Below, piece after piece: positions 9,901 through 17,962 of a DNA stretch of 64,000 nt. Positions within the stretch are counted from its first letter, which is position 1, and the number at the start of each line of letters is the position of its first letter. The notes beneath the pieces were generated by a model, which was given only the letters and a program-made list of their open reading frames with translations, ran no database searches and was not told the origin of the DNA. This DNA is from Neolewinella persica DSM 23188 (GTDB lineage Bacteria > Bacteroidota > Bacteroidia > Chitinophagales > Saprospiraceae): contig NZ_KB890480.1 of assembly GCF_000373105.1 (NCBI RefSeq), forward strand, positions 118,970 to 182,969, written 5' to 3'. The position numbers and the translations under genes were made by a program.

Positions 9901-11695
9901 CTTTCTGACTGGCGGCTTTCTCTTCCGCCAGGTTATTTTCGGCCGCGTAGGTAATGTCCGTCGCCCAGCTCATGGGAGAGGTCTTGGTGTAGGTCCCGTC
10001 GCCGTCGTCTGTCACTACGGCCCAGCGGGCGTAAAGGCGGTCCTTGTTACGGTCGGCAAGTGCCGCGTAGCGTGGCTGTTGAACCGTGAAGGCTCCGTCT
10101 GTAACGGTGAGCGGCAGGACATTTTCGAAGGTTTCGAGGTTGAAACCATAGTCTTCGGGGTTGATCTCGGCCAGGAAATAAGGGCCGGCACCGGTTACTG
10201 TACCATTGATCGTGACCAGGGTGGAGTCCACCTTTACTTCCGTCACCTTATCGGCGTAGGTGCGGGTGCGGTACTGGTTGAACTGGAGGTTGATCGCTCG
10301 GCTGATGAACTTATCGCTGTTCTCTTCGTCGATCTTCTCTTGAGCCGTCGGCTTGCGGATAACAAGATTGCGGATGGAGATCTGCTTGCTGGCATTTTCG
10401 TTCTTGCCGAAGTCGAAACGGAAGTCATTGCGCTGCGTGGTCTGGAAGTTGTCGAGCAGTATACGGGGGTTGATCGTTCTGGTCGTCCAGTCCGTTGCGG
10501 CGGGTAACTCTCCGGTGTTCAGCAGCTGGCTGGCGTTGATGGGCGGGCCGAAGAAGATCTCCAGCACGTTGTACGAATCGTCCGATTTATATTCGAACTC
10601 GATGATGTAGGTGGAGTCGATATTGTAAAGCTCCGTGACGGTTTTGCTCCGGATCCAGGGGTCGTTACCGCTAGTGTTGAGCACGTACTCACCGGGAGCA
10701 GTTTCGGTGGCGTTCATGCCGCCGCTGCTGTTGTTAACGTCAAGTTCCAACGGCACCGTCTCCAGGATGACGGGAGGGACAATGGAGTTGGCCTCGGCGT
10801 TAGTCGGTTCGCGCAGGACGAGGTTGCTGACGGTAATGGTTTTGCCGGGCTGCCGGCCGAAGTCGAGCCGAAGTTTGTCCACGGCGCCATCAATCCAGTT
10901 CACGTCGCCTTCCTGCATGAAGCCGGTGAAGCGGGTCGTGGTGGCCGCTCCGGCCAGCGGGCCGAATTCGGACATCCGGGTGGGGGTCCAGGGATCGCCG
11001 AAAAAGACACGGAAGTCGTCGAGCGCGTCACCGGAATAGTCATACTGCAGCACGAAGGTCTGTTCCGGGTCGTAAGCGTCGGTGAAAGGGAGCGTAGCGA
11101 TATAGGGGTCCGCGCCAGAGGTGGCGATGGTGAGGCTTCCGTCGCCGTTGTCCGTAACGGTGGTGGCATTGGCATTGATCTCGCCCGGATTCAGCGTCAG
11201 CGGAATAACCTCGGTAGCGGTCGGCGCACGAAGTTTGATGTTGCTGATTCGGATGCTCTGGCCAGCGCGCTTACTGATGTCGAAGCGGAAGGCCTGGTAG
11301 GGGCTCCCCCAGTTACTTACCTCATATTTCATGAAGGCCTTGAAGGTGCGGGCACCGTTGGGCGTGGCGGGCAGGTCTTCCCAGCTGGCTTTGCGTTGGG
11401 CGCTGATGGGCAGGCCGTAGAATATTTCTAAATCATCCAGGCCGGGCCCCGCGAAGTAATCGAAACTGATTACGTACACCTGACTCGGGTCATATGGGCC
11501 GGGCATGAAGGGGTTAACGGATATCTTGGCGTCATTCCCGGTGGTGGTAATGTCGTAGGTCCCAGGTACCGGCTCATTGATGTTCATCTGGCTGGCGCTG
11601 GCCAGGTTAAACGTCAGGTCGAAGGTTTGGGCGCGGACGCTGGTGCAGCAGAAGGTTAGAAAAAGCAGGGGTAAAAACAGTAAACATTTTTGCAT
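6971..11695 (-). CDS. Secreted multidomain DUF5722 glycosidase-like protein, CBM3 x2, T9SS
   Basis: 1574 residues. A signal peptide ends at VRAQ (residue 23). Three repeats of about 140 residues follow (about 24-165, 166-310, 315-460), each with a TSGND-like strand, a DDLEIFYG-like strand and an ending such as ISNIKLRAPT; they look like beta-sandwich carbohydrate-binding modules. A DUF5722 TIM-barrel-like region (about 480-1000) has two candidate catalytic Glu: E746 in WIIHNEVD and E893 in ILLSENGFS. Then come an fn3 domain (about 1075-1165), two CBM3-like modules (about 1172-1320 and 1325-1470, each starting near a DN.G/DNNKP segment and containing ITVRYWFT or LTLRYWFT) and a T9SS sorting domain (SPNPAVDYT to IVVKR). 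Likely a secreted or cell-surface polysaccharide-active protein; the substrate is unknown. The family assignment comes from recognised motifs, and catalysis is inferred. Confidence 0.85.
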   Translation of the reverse strand: MQKCLLFLPLLFLTFCCTSVRAQTFDLTFNLASASQMNINEPVPGTYDITTTGNDAKISVNPFMPGPYDPSQVYVISFDYFAGPGLDDLEIFYGLPISAQRKASWEDLPATPNGARTFKAFMKYEVSNWGSPYQAFRFDISKRAGQSIRISNIKLRAPTATEVIPLTLNPGEINANATTVTDNGDGSLTIATSGADPYIATLPFTDAYDPEQTFVLQYDYSGDALDDFRVFFGDPWTPTRMSEFGPLAGAATTTRFTGFMQEGDVNWIDGAVDKLRLDFGRQPGKTITVSNLVLREPTNAEANSIVPPVILETVPLELDVNNSSGGMNATETAPGEYVLNTSGNDPWIRSKTVTELYNIDSTYIIEFEYKSDDSYNVLEIFFGPPINASQLLNTGELPAATDWTTRTINPRILLDNFQTTQRNDFRFDFGKNENASKQISIRNLVIRKPTAQEKIDEENSDKFISRAINLQFNQYRTRTYADKVTEVKVDSTLVTINGTVTGAGPYFLAEINPEDYGFNLETFENVLPLTVTDGAFTVQQPRYAALADRNKDRLYARWAVVTDDGDGTYTKTSPMSWATDITYAAENNLAEEKAASQKGLDGLTPNTLSNFDDLTDLGITSMKINLILNGVFAANPNASTTTHEFNGKTYNINQNFVNNLDSRIKACTDAGIKTSFVLLIPINFTNPLLDSIFTHPDASLGLYSMANVTDARGIEHYTMLVDFLAKRYSRPDGLYGRLDQWIIHNEVDAHTSWTHAGEKPAPLYSQIYDRSMRMVHFTARKYNPTAKVFGSYTKHFASKVGGENGPNFRSKEILTTINNLMKLEGDYEWGIGWHSYPTNLRNPAVWNDAISATPLNFNAAQITPRNLEVIDAFVRQESWLYNGKKVRTILLSENGFSSNTATSPAFTQERQAAALAYFWKKTDQRLSAIENIQYHRWVDNPFEGGLLFGLWTGSTIRPDSFNVKKPSWFVWEAAGTANEDAVLDSYKSVIGINDWSEIQFNFASETTPYRVLMNVVNCDDDLTDVLVSFNGEHKFPQADGTVSFFNVASNVDQPLMISKGGVPLVVDTLSVGDDLELNFDLQAVANLTATGVSVTEIALSWTDLGGGAGAGFVVERSEDGAPFATLATVTDTNYTDATVTAGTDYAYRVAALLTANTTSCFSDPATVTAPFLVVDYRNGDNNKPTNNKIAPRLQLRNESDMPVGLNDITVRYWFTAENLAPLNFWVDYAALGTNDVSGSFVALDGPYTGADHYLEMSFNTSFEVPANGNTGDIKTRITKANWTNFDETDDYSVANGNSFVETTTITLYRNGELIWGTEPTPVAPVVSLKAMHKNTDNAGNNTIKPELNLVNDGNVPVDYADLTLRYWFTPEGTSTVTPNLDYAVLGAANVTRQIVDAGDLTGGSRYLEVGFDASLGQLGAGSETGQMKFRLAKDNWSNFDETDDHSYQATGNNSLVNLNITAYLNGSLVWGIEPAAAPLAKNTAPPTELLTAPAFTAQLSPNPAVDYTDLNWDTDIKAVDHIYLLNVRGQRLPVRTEISGSRLRVRLGDIPNGLYIFGGTINGTTVAQRIVVKR

Positions 11696-11751
11696 GATAA
11701 AACGGGTTTATTTTGATTCCGTCGTAAAGTTGGGGGGCCAGGAAAGGGTAA

Positions 11752-11770
11752 GCGTCCTGTACTGTACGGG
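11752..11770 (-). promoter_or_regulatory. Shared motif CCCGTACAGTACAGGACGC (candidate operator)
   Basis: On the coding strand this 19-mer lies 57 bp upstream of the DUF5722 ATG. Close matches occur upstream of other carbohydrate genes: 43958-43975, 51134-51150, 54661-54679 and 63043-63060. GTACAGTAC is a short palindrome. A regulator-binding site is inference; it could also be a dispersed repeat. Confidence 0.4.
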
Positions 11771-11963
11771 TCAGTTTAGCTTTTTCTCTATAGGAGATGT
11801 TGTATAAAAGGAAGGGGGATTGTTTCTTTAATTCGTTGTGTCTGAGGGCCCGCCGTCCAACAAATCTTCTTGGGCCCTGGCCAAAATTTACCTGATGGCT
11901 ACGGTAGGCCTTGCCCGCTCGACTCCCACTTCGTTAAGCGCGCATGAGTACTCGAGTAGCGGA

Positions 11964-12005
11964 CACACAAAAAATCGCCCGCTTCCGGAAAACGGAAACG
12001 GGCGA
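11964..12005 (-). terminator. Rho-independent terminator of the FxPQPxPP-repeat gene
   Basis: TCGCCCG (11975-11981) pairs with CGGGCGA (11999-12005), and TTCCG pairs with CGGAA inside, with one mismatch. On the minus strand the stem is followed by TTTTTTGTGTGT. It lies 31 bp past the stop codon at 12036. Confidence 0.82.
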
Positions 12006-12035
12006 AGAGCAATGGTCGAGAAGTCTGTGGTAGCT

Positions 12036-14297
12036 CTATTCCGGCGCCAGTGCGAAAGAATTACTGATCGAACGCGCGAAAAAATTATGCGCGTGATGAC
12101 CGTCCGTGTGCAAGCCCCGTACCGTAAGTACTTCTGAAAAGGCCGCTTTACCTCCACAGCCAATCAGTAAGTCATTTACGGAGAAGTTGGCACGATACTT
12201 ACCATCGGCCCCAAGGGAATAAGGCGTTTTACTGCCGGATACCATGCCCCGGGCATCTCCCAGTGCAAAATGATTGGTGGTCGCCAGTCTCCGACCGCGC
12301 TCCAGATTGAAATTGAAAAGCGCGAAATCCTGCGGGTGGCTGGCCGTAAAGGTTAAGCCCACTTGCTGGTTGAGGTTCGCGTATTCCACGAAACCACAGT
12401 CCGTCATTGCGTCAGGGTCACCGTCCAGGCTAACGCCTTCGATGGCCATGGTCGGCGCACTCGTATCAATCCGCAGTTTGAAGCGGAAGCTGGAAGAGCT
12501 ACCATCGGTAAGGATGAATGCACCGGGTGCAGCCATCGTTTCACTGGCGTCGGACGTGCTCGGAACCCGGTAAAAGTCAGGGCCTACTGCCGCAGGGGCA
12601 CCACTTTCGTTGAGGAAGCGAATCTGAAATTCGTACAAACCGTCTCCATCGAGTCCGTTGGCATTCACTTGCCCGATGCGTACCCGGTCGTACCGTGTCC
12701 AACGCGCCAAAGGTTCGGTAGACGGTGGTATGCCGTCCACGCCGGGATCCTGGGGATCAAATGGCGGGATGCGGTAAACCTCCTCTCCACCTACGGTCAG
12801 CGGACCAAGAGAATAGCTGCCGTATTTAAAATCGAGTCCGTCCGGGCGCACGTGGGTCCGGCTTAATCCTCCACTATGCAAGGTTTTCCAACCAGCGTTT
12901 GGCGAGCCTGTTCCCGCAAGGGTAGGGGAGTGGACTTTCCGGTACCTGACCTGGAAGTAATGGACACCTGCCGCCGGCAGGGCACTGCCGAACTGAGCGA
13001 TGAGCGGGAAGCTGCCCAAATAGGGCCGTAAGTGTTGCCCCGTCAGCAGGGGGCTGTAGCTCCCCAGTCCGCCAGTGGCGTAATTGGTGAGGCCCACCGT
13101 CCGAAAATTAGCGTTGCCCGGCACGGGTATGGTCCGGTTGAAGGTCTGCTCGATTGCCAGCGGAGAGACGCTGTGCCCAACTGCCCTAATGGCTACGGAA
13201 GTACCGATCAGCCCGACGCCACAAACGGGCGGGATGCGATTGTTTCGCAGCTGTACGTCGAGATCGCTGGCACAATCGTGGTTCCACCGGGTATAGCAGG
13301 AAAGGTGCGGACGGTAAACCGTTTCCGTACCGGTAGTGAAAGGATATTCGATCCAGATATAAATATCGGGAGCAGTCTCCTGGTGCCAGAAACAGGCTTC
13401 GTAGCGGCCATTGTTATCGGTTTCCACTACGGCAACTTCATCACAGCGATAAATGTAAGGCCAGATGTAAGGGAAAAAGCAGAAGTAAGGGCGGAGGAGT
13501 TGAAACTCATCCACCAGCAGCCGGCGGAAATCAGTGCCGGGGAGATTGGGGAGCTGGATTTGCAGGTTTTGTAAACGACCGAGGTCTGCTGCGTTTGCCA
13601 GCTGTATCGGTGGATCTGGCTGTGGGTTGAAACCGACTTCTTCCAGTCCCAGGTTAAAGCCTGAACTACCCGGTGGCTCCGGCTGGGGATCAAACCCGGC
13701 GGCGGCTACTGACAGGTTAAGAGAAGGAGGTGCTGGTTGGGGGTTTAGCCGTAAACGGTTGAAGGGGGGATCGGGGAACGGAGGTTGCGGCCGGGGAATG
13801 CGCTCGATCAGCCCGTAACGCAGCCGATCAAGGAGGTGTTCCGGAATTCGTTCGATCCAGAGACGGATACGGTCTACTTCGCAAATGTGAACGGTGGCAT
13901 TACAGACCGGGTAGGTCTCGAAGCTGCCTTCCACACTGGCACGGTTGGTAATACGACCGCGAACGCAGCATCGCTTCCAGAACCAGCGTAAGGTGAGGCT
14001 GTCGGGGATGATGCCCAGTCGCACACCGCCGTCATCCGTCAGGTTAAGCCGGGGTTCGAAGGTGGTGAGATCAGCGACCTGCTCCAGGCTGAGGGTTTCC
14101 AATGGGAGCCCGTCGTCGGGTTCAGGAAGGACGAAGACGCGGGAGCGGCGTAGCTCGGCCGGCTTCAGTTTGAAGTAGGCTACTCCTTCATCGATCTCGC
14201 CCTGGGCGAGAAGCTTGCCCTTGCGGTCGAAGGCCAGGGCAATAAGGCGTTGGTCAGGAGTGGTGGGAGGTTGGTGACAATCGGTTTGGCGTAACAT
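12036..14297 (-). CDS. Uncharacterised protein with FxPQPxPP repeats
   Basis: 753 residues, no clear signal peptide or T9SS domain. An N-terminal part of about 60 residues is followed by a Cys-containing segment (RCCVRGRITNR) resembling the first strand of a carboxypeptidase-regulatory/transthyretin-like fold. Three proline motifs follow at about 185-235 (LNPQPAPP, FDPQPEPP, FNPQPDPP) at roughly 20-residue spacing. After them comes a Trp/Tyr-rich stretch with a returning strand (DNNGRYEACFW), which suggests a beta-sandwich interrupted by the proline insertion. The rest (370-753) is beta-rich with no recognised family. I do not recognise a function. A dedicated terminator follows, so it is probably monocistronic. 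The ATG at 14297 is the only start that keeps the N-terminal segment. Confidence 0.75.
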   Translation of the reverse strand: MLRQTDCHQPPTTPDQRLIALAFDRKGKLLAQGEIDEGVAYFKLKPAELRRSRVFVLPEPDDGLPLETLSLEQVADLTTFEPRLNLTDDGGVRLGIIPDSLTLRWFWKRCCVRGRITNRASVEGSFETYPVCNATVHICEVDRIRLWIERIPEHLLDRLRYGLIERIPRPQPPFPDPPFNRLRLNPQPAPPSLNLSVAAAGFDPQPEPPGSSGFNLGLEEVGFNPQPDPPIQLANAADLGRLQNLQIQLPNLPGTDFRRLLVDEFQLLRPYFCFFPYIWPYIYRCDEVAVVETDNNGRYEACFWHQETAPDIYIWIEYPFTTGTETVYRPHLSCYTRWNHDCASDLDVQLRNNRIPPVCGVGLIGTSVAIRAVGHSVSPLAIEQTFNRTIPVPGNANFRTVGLTNYATGGLGSYSPLLTGQHLRPYLGSFPLIAQFGSALPAAGVHYFQVRYRKVHSPTLAGTGSPNAGWKTLHSGGLSRTHVRPDGLDFKYGSYSLGPLTVGGEEVYRIPPFDPQDPGVDGIPPSTEPLARWTRYDRVRIGQVNANGLDGDGLYEFQIRFLNESGAPAAVGPDFYRVPSTSDASETMAAPGAFILTDGSSSSFRFKLRIDTSAPTMAIEGVSLDGDPDAMTDCGFVEYANLNQQVGLTFTASHPQDFALFNFNLERGRRLATTNHFALGDARGMVSGSKTPYSLGADGKYRANFSVNDLLIGCGGKAAFSEVLTVRGLHTDGHHAHNFFARSISNSFALAPE

Positions 14298-14370
14298 AAG
14301 GAATCGGTTTGTTTATCACTAAATTCGGTGGTTTTGCCATCCGTTACGCTATAACTTTAGTTTTAACACG

Positions 14371-14402
14371 TAAAAATCCGCCTTCCCATCGGGAGGGCGG
14401 AT
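14371..14402 (-). terminator. Rho-independent terminator of the ELWxxDGT-repeat gene
   Basis: A 12-bp stem with one wobble (ATCCGCCTTCCC at 14376-14387, GGGAGGGCGGAT at 14391-14402) has a 3-nt loop and is followed on the minus strand by TTTTTA. It is the first hairpin downstream of the gene ending at 14580. Confidence 0.75.
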
Positions 14403-14579
14403 GCTCAATATATTGCCAGGGCAAATGCGAATCAAGGGCTAAAATGAGCACTTACTTATTGACACAGTCGCCCCAACAATCAATTATTCTCTCCTTCAAT
14501 TATTTGCCGAATCCCAGGTTGATTGTAAAATAGAGACACTCACTTTAGCGCCTGATCAGCGTTGCGGGTATAAAATATT

Positions 14580-16301
14580 TTACTCCGCCACCACCACACG
14601 CAGCGAGGCCACTTTCCCCTCACTAATCAGCCGGATAAAGTAAATCCCCGAAGAAATATCCGCCGGTAGTTGCCACGGCATGGAATGGTTTCCAACCTGA
14701 AGTTGTCCAGACGGTAGTGGAAGATCACGAACGAGTACACCCCGGAGGTCATACAGCCCGGCGGTCAGCTTAAGGGGCGTGTCCAGCTCCATCTCTAACC
14801 GGAACGCCGCACCAGCACGAATGGGGTTTGGGAATACGCGTGCCTGCAGCCTCAGGCTGGAGACGACCGGCCGAAAAATGCTGACCGGTGGCTCCCCCGG
14901 ACCGAGGTAAAAAGGTTCCCTGCCAACCAAAGGGTCGGTGGCTGCGAAGTACACCCGTTCCCGGAAGGTGAAGAAATTTCCGGGGTTGCTGCCTTCCGTT
15001 CCAGGTACCTGATCCGAGACCAGTACGGTGCCGGCTTCGGTACCATCGGTGACGAACAGTTCGTACACAAATTCTCCATCGGCTGCGGTGCCGTCGGCAC
15101 CGGCGTAATACACCAATGAGTCCTGGTAAACGTGAAAACTCTCCGCACTAACGTTGGGGAAGACACCGTCGTTCGGGCCAGCGTAGAGGTCAGTGATGGG
15201 GTGTGTGCCCCCGGAGGTGCCGTCAGAAATCCACAGTTCCGTGCCGTTGGCGTTCCGGGCTTTGAAGACGATTCGTCCGTTGCCAAAGGGCTTTAGGATT
15301 TGCGGGAAGATGTCCGTAGGGCCCATTACTTCGGGTTCGCCGACGTGGTTGTATCGCATCAGTTCCAGGCCATCCGCGCCCTCGGTCTGGGCAACGTAAA
15401 ACAGGGTGCCGTCTGCGTCGACAAAGTACCGGGGATCGCTGCTGTCCGTTGATCCTCCTCCTTCACCGATCAGCTCGATGGCGCTTCCCCGTTCTGGTCT
15501 CATCCTGCGTACCTCCCGGCCAGAGCCCGGTGCCAGGGCAGAGAAGTAAATAAAACCACCGCTGGCGGTAAAGAAGGCCGCGCCACTGTTTTGGGGGCCG
15601 GGGTTCATATCGGCGATCATCCAGGTACCCTCCGGGGTACCGTCGGTACGCCAGGGTTCTACGCCTGCGTCTGGGGTGTAACCCGCGAAATAAAGGATGG
15701 AGTCGACTACGGTGGGTTCTCCTCCCGCATAGCCGTCGCCATCGGGATTCACATCAGCGATCAAACGGGTTCCCGCTGCGGTACCATCGGTGCGCCATAG
15801 CTCTGTTCCGTGCGTGATGGTCAGGCCGGAAAAAAGTAAGAGGGTATCCAGCACAAAGAAGTCTTTTGGGTCGAGAGGAAAGGTAGCTGACCCCGCTTCG
15901 CTGGCAAAAACCAGTTCAGTACCTTCTGCCGTACCGTCGGTGACCCACAGGCCGATCGTGGCTTGTCCGCCTGCAAAGTCCGTCCCGGCAAAATATACCC
16001 GCCCCTGGAAGTGGATCATCTGGCCCTGAGCTGTAACGGTTCCAACTTTATTGGTCCCTGCCTCGGTTCCGTCACTGACGTGTAAGTTGCCTAGCTCGAA
16101 GCCTGAAACGAAGCCCTGGAAGACGAACTCTGTGTCGTTGAGGCGCGTAAATTCTATTGGGCTGGAGCTTCCGAGTTCGGTGGTGCCGAGGAGCGAGTCC
16201 TGCCCGATATTGCGCAAAAGAGTTTGGGCCGTAATTGGTGCACTAAGGGAAAAAAAGAGCAGTAATAAGGTTGGAAAGTATGGGTAACGGGTGAGCATCA
16301 T
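14580..16301 (-). CDS. Secreted ELWxxDGTxxGT-repeat protein, T9SS
   Basis: 573 residues. A signal peptide ends at ITAQ. At least six repeats of the form ELWxTDGTxxGTxxxxDxxPG (for example ELWRTDGTAAGT, EPWRTDGTPEGT, ELWISDGTSGGT) are spaced 45-70 residues apart, as expected of beta-propeller blades. The last 90 residues form a T9SS sorting domain (VFPNPIRAG, ISSGIYFIRLIS, SLRVVVAE), so it should be exported and attached to the outer surface. No catalytic motif is visible; proteins of this type are uncharacterised surface or adhesive proteins. Its upstream gap holds the terminator of the PRC-barrel gene. Confidence 0.85.
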   Translation of the reverse strand: MMLTRYPYFPTLLLLFFSLSAPITAQTLLRNIGQDSLLGTTELGSSSPIEFTRLNDTEFVFQGFVSGFELGNLHVSDGTEAGTNKVGTVTAQGQMIHFQGRVYFAGTDFAGGQATIGLWVTDGTAEGTELVFASEAGSATFPLDPKDFFVLDTLLLFSGLTITHGTELWRTDGTAAGTRLIADVNPDGDGYAGGEPTVVDSILYFAGYTPDAGVEPWRTDGTPEGTWMIADMNPGPQNSGAAFFTASGGFIYFSALAPGSGREVRRMRPERGSAIELIGEGGGSTDSSDPRYFVDADGTLFYVAQTEGADGLELMRYNHVGEPEVMGPTDIFPQILKPFGNGRIVFKARNANGTELWISDGTSGGTHPITDLYAGPNDGVFPNVSAESFHVYQDSLVYYAGADGTAADGEFVYELFVTDGTEAGTVLVSDQVPGTEGSNPGNFFTFRERVYFAATDPLVGREPFYLGPGEPPVSIFRPVVSSLRLQARVFPNPIRAGAAFRLEMELDTPLKLTAGLYDLRGVLVRDLPLPSGQLQVGNHSMPWQLPADISSGIYFIRLISEGKVASLRVVVAE

Positions 16302-16449
16302 TAATTCTTAGGGTGAGCGTTGTGTGCTCGGCTGAGGGTATGCCTCCTGGCCTGCACTTGAGAACTACCCTGCAAGTTCTGCTCGTTGGGGGTTGAGGTC
16401 AATCCCTCATATGTAGGATATTTGGCGACCTCAGTCTCGGGCAAACGAA

Positions 16450-16485
16450 AAAAGCCCCGGTGAACCGAAGTTCAGCGGGGCTTTT
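16450..16485. terminator. Bidirectional terminator hairpin
   Basis: AAAAGCCCCG (16450-16459) pairs with CGGGGCTTTT (16476-16485), with TGAAC/GTTCA extending the stem inside after one mismatch. The A and T ends make it work on either strand. It lies 18 bp past the stop of the PRC-barrel gene. Confidence 0.85.
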
Positions 16486-16502
16486 GAATGCCTCAATTTA
16501 AT

Positions 16503-16874
16503 TTAGGCGTAGGTGTTTTGACCTACAAATGGTCGGCGTTTCACGCCGTAGTGGTCATACAGGCCGTTCCAGAAACTGGTGTCGCTGGTCTTTGGCCAGT
16601 TGTCCTTATCGAAGCCGGGGGCATTCTCGAGCACGTCTTTGCTGACGTTGAGGGCGAATTTCTCCGTCGTCTCGTTTACCGTAAACGCTTCAAATGGTAT
16701 GGCGAAATACTTATCGCCGAGGCCCAGGAAGCCGCCGAAGGTCAATACGGCATAATTTACGGTACCGGTGTTGGTGTCAATCATGAGATCCTTAATTTCA
16801 CCGAGTTGTTCGCCTTTATTGTTAGTGACGTGGGTTCCGGTGATACTGGATGAACTTAAAATTGGGGAATTCAT
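16503..16874 (-). CDS. PRC-barrel domain protein
   Basis: 123 residues. Residues 5-75 form a PRC-barrel: a VTNNKGEQLGEIKDLMID strand pair, then VNYAVLTFGG and KYFAIPFEAF. The tail (FDKDNWP and FWNGLYDHYG) is typical of the short cytosolic stress-associated PRC-barrel proteins. The role is unknown. The upstream 150 bp is AT-rich and probably holds the promoter; the bidirectional hairpin at 16450-16485 ends the transcript. Confidence 0.85.
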   Translation of the reverse strand: MNSPILSSSSITGTHVTNNKGEQLGEIKDLMIDTNTGTVNYAVLTFGGFLGLGDKYFAIPFEAFTVNETTEKFALNVSKDVLENAPGFDKDNWPKTSDTSFWNGLYDHYGVKRRPFVGQNTYA

Positions 16875-17306
16875 AAAACTAAAAATTTTGCTGCGGGTCG
16901 AATAAAAAAAATAAATCTGTAAATAAGGGTTTCAGTCCCGCTTCGTTGCTTAATACACTATCATAACAACACAAGTATTAAAATTGTTTAATGTTTAAAG
17001 CGTTTATTTTTAATTATTTAGAATAATTTGTTTATTTGATGTGATATTTGGGAGATGTTGCCCCCCACTTAACATTCTGTTCAGCCCAATCATATCGTGT
17101 CAACCGTTGCAACAACTGGAACCATTGTAACAACTGCAACCCCTGCAACAACTGCTCATTACCGTACTTTGTGTCAGTAAGAACCACCGTTCCGGGCGGG
17201 GGTGCCCTGCTTCTATTAACCTTCTTTGCATCCTGCGTCCGCGCCCAAAGAATAATCAGGGCGGGGCCGCAGGTGCCATGGAGGTTGACCAGCACACTTT
17301 TCCCAA
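16875..17306. other. AT-rich gap with 18-bp repeats and a signal-peptide-like remnant
   Basis: The first 150 bp is strongly AT-rich. At 17108-17161 there is a three-fold 18-bp repeat. At 17195-17252 the plus strand reads like the end of a secreted-protein signal peptide (GGGALLLLTFFASCVRAQ) very similar to that of the DUF5722 protein, with no gene attached. No intact gene is supported. Confidence 0.5.
17108..17161 (+). repeat. Three 18-bp tandem repeats (TGYAACAACTGSAACCMY)
   Basis: Units begin at 17108, 17126 and 17144 (TGCAACAACTGGAACCAT, TGTAACAACTGCAACCCC, TGCAACAACTGCTCATTA). On the plus strand they would encode a CNNxNx pattern; on the minus strand a Leu/Gln-rich one. No intact gene encloses them, so this may be decayed coding repeat or a simple repeat. 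Confidence 0.6.
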
Positions 17307-17420
17307 ATGACCAAAAATGTTATGATGAAAATTCAACCGGTATTAATTGCAATTTCCTTCTTGATCGCCCTCTTTTTAATTGCACACAATCCGCTTTCTG
17401 CGAACTGGAGATCGTTATGA
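17255..17420 (+). pseudogene. Duplicated, truncated 5' end of the cyanophycinase gene
   Basis: Bases 17255-17350 match 17911-18006 at 95 of 96 positions, covering the leader, the ATG and the first 14 codons. Similarity then decays through the signal peptide. The frame from the ATG at 17307 codes for 37 residues (MTKNVMMKIQPVLIA..., ending NPLSANWRSL) and stops at 17420, so only a signal peptide is left. It could still be translated as a short hydrophobic peptide, but it looks like a duplication remnant 656 bp upstream of the intact gene. Confidence 0.75.
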
Positions 17421-17493
17421 TTCGGTTGGGTGGGAAATATTGAGCGACTGATGTTGGGGTCGAAAGGTAGATAAGTGACCACCTCCTATAAGA

Positions 17494-17739
17494 TTAAATC
17501 TTACAGCCTCTTGCCCAACAATCTACCCGCTTAATTCCATACCAGATAGCTTGTTTTACTTTCTGCCATCTACTTAAACCATTATAGTAAGCTTTAATCC
17601 TACTACATGAGCCGCAATCTGATCCACTACCTCCCTGTGGCTTGGGGTTACCATTACCGTTTGGGCTAGTATCGCTTGTTCCTAAAACCCACCAAAGGCT
17701 TATTACGATCACTACAACTGCTGTTATTATCCAAAACAT
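17494..17739 (-). CDS. Small membrane protein with Cys motifs
   Basis: 81 residues. A single N-terminal membrane helix (about 3-20) is followed by a Gly/Pro/Ser-rich linker and a basic C-terminal domain with four Cys (DCGSCSRIK, then RVDCWARGCK) and aromatic residues (AYYNGL, AIWYGIK). The order anchor-linker-compact Cys domain argues for a real gene. I do not recognise the family; the paired Cys could bind metal or form disulfides. It lies in AT-rich DNA, and its upstream region on the minus strand is T/A-rich, as expected of a promoter. Confidence 0.5.
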   Translation of the reverse strand: MFWIITAVVVIVISLWWVLGTSDTSPNGNGNPKPQGGSGSDCGSCSRIKAYYNGLSRWQKVKQAIWYGIKRVDCWARGCKI

Positions 17740-17870
17740 GATTTTTCGTTTTTTGGTTAAATTGAATTTTTATTTCAAAGGCCTATTACCTAACCTTGCC
17801 AAATCTTACCCTCTGTCAAATTAAATCCAGCCAACATTACCAAATATTTGCTTCCTCTAACCCTCCTCCC

Positions 17871-17934
17871 TTGCACCTGCGTCCGCGCCTAGAAAAGGTA
17901 GCCAGAAAGCATCAGGGCGGGGCCGCAGGTGCCA
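17871..17934. repeat. REP-like hairpin upstream of cyanophycinase
   Basis: The left arm TTGCACCTGCGTCCGCGCC (17871-17889) pairs with GGCGGGGCCGCAGGTGCC (17917-17934) around a 27-nt loop. The same arms occur at 17231-17276, 38379-38445 and, as single arms, at several coding and non-coding sites in the window. It lies about 30 bp before the cyanophycinase ATG and might end up in its leader RNA. Confidence 0.6.
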
Positions 17935-17962
17935 TGGAGGTTGACCAGCACACTTTTCCCAA

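Larger units (their letters stand above)
11696..12035. other. Intergenic region upstream of the DUF5722 gene
   Basis: 340 bp holding the terminator of the upstream minus-strand gene (11964-12005) and the TGTACTGTAC motif at 11752-11770, 57 bp before the DUF5722 start codon. Nothing else is recognisable. Confidence 0.6.

Noticed and set aside
9194-10507. 437-codon plus-strand open frame
   Set aside because: It lies wholly antisense to the DUF5722 coding region, shows no domain or signal peptide and has the composition expected of a shadow frame in GC-rich DNA.
17048-17443. 131-codon plus-strand frame over the repeats
   Set aside because: It joins the 18-bp repeat, an orphan signal-peptide-like stretch and the duplicated leader out of frame with the cyanophycinase start; treated as remnants, not as one gene.
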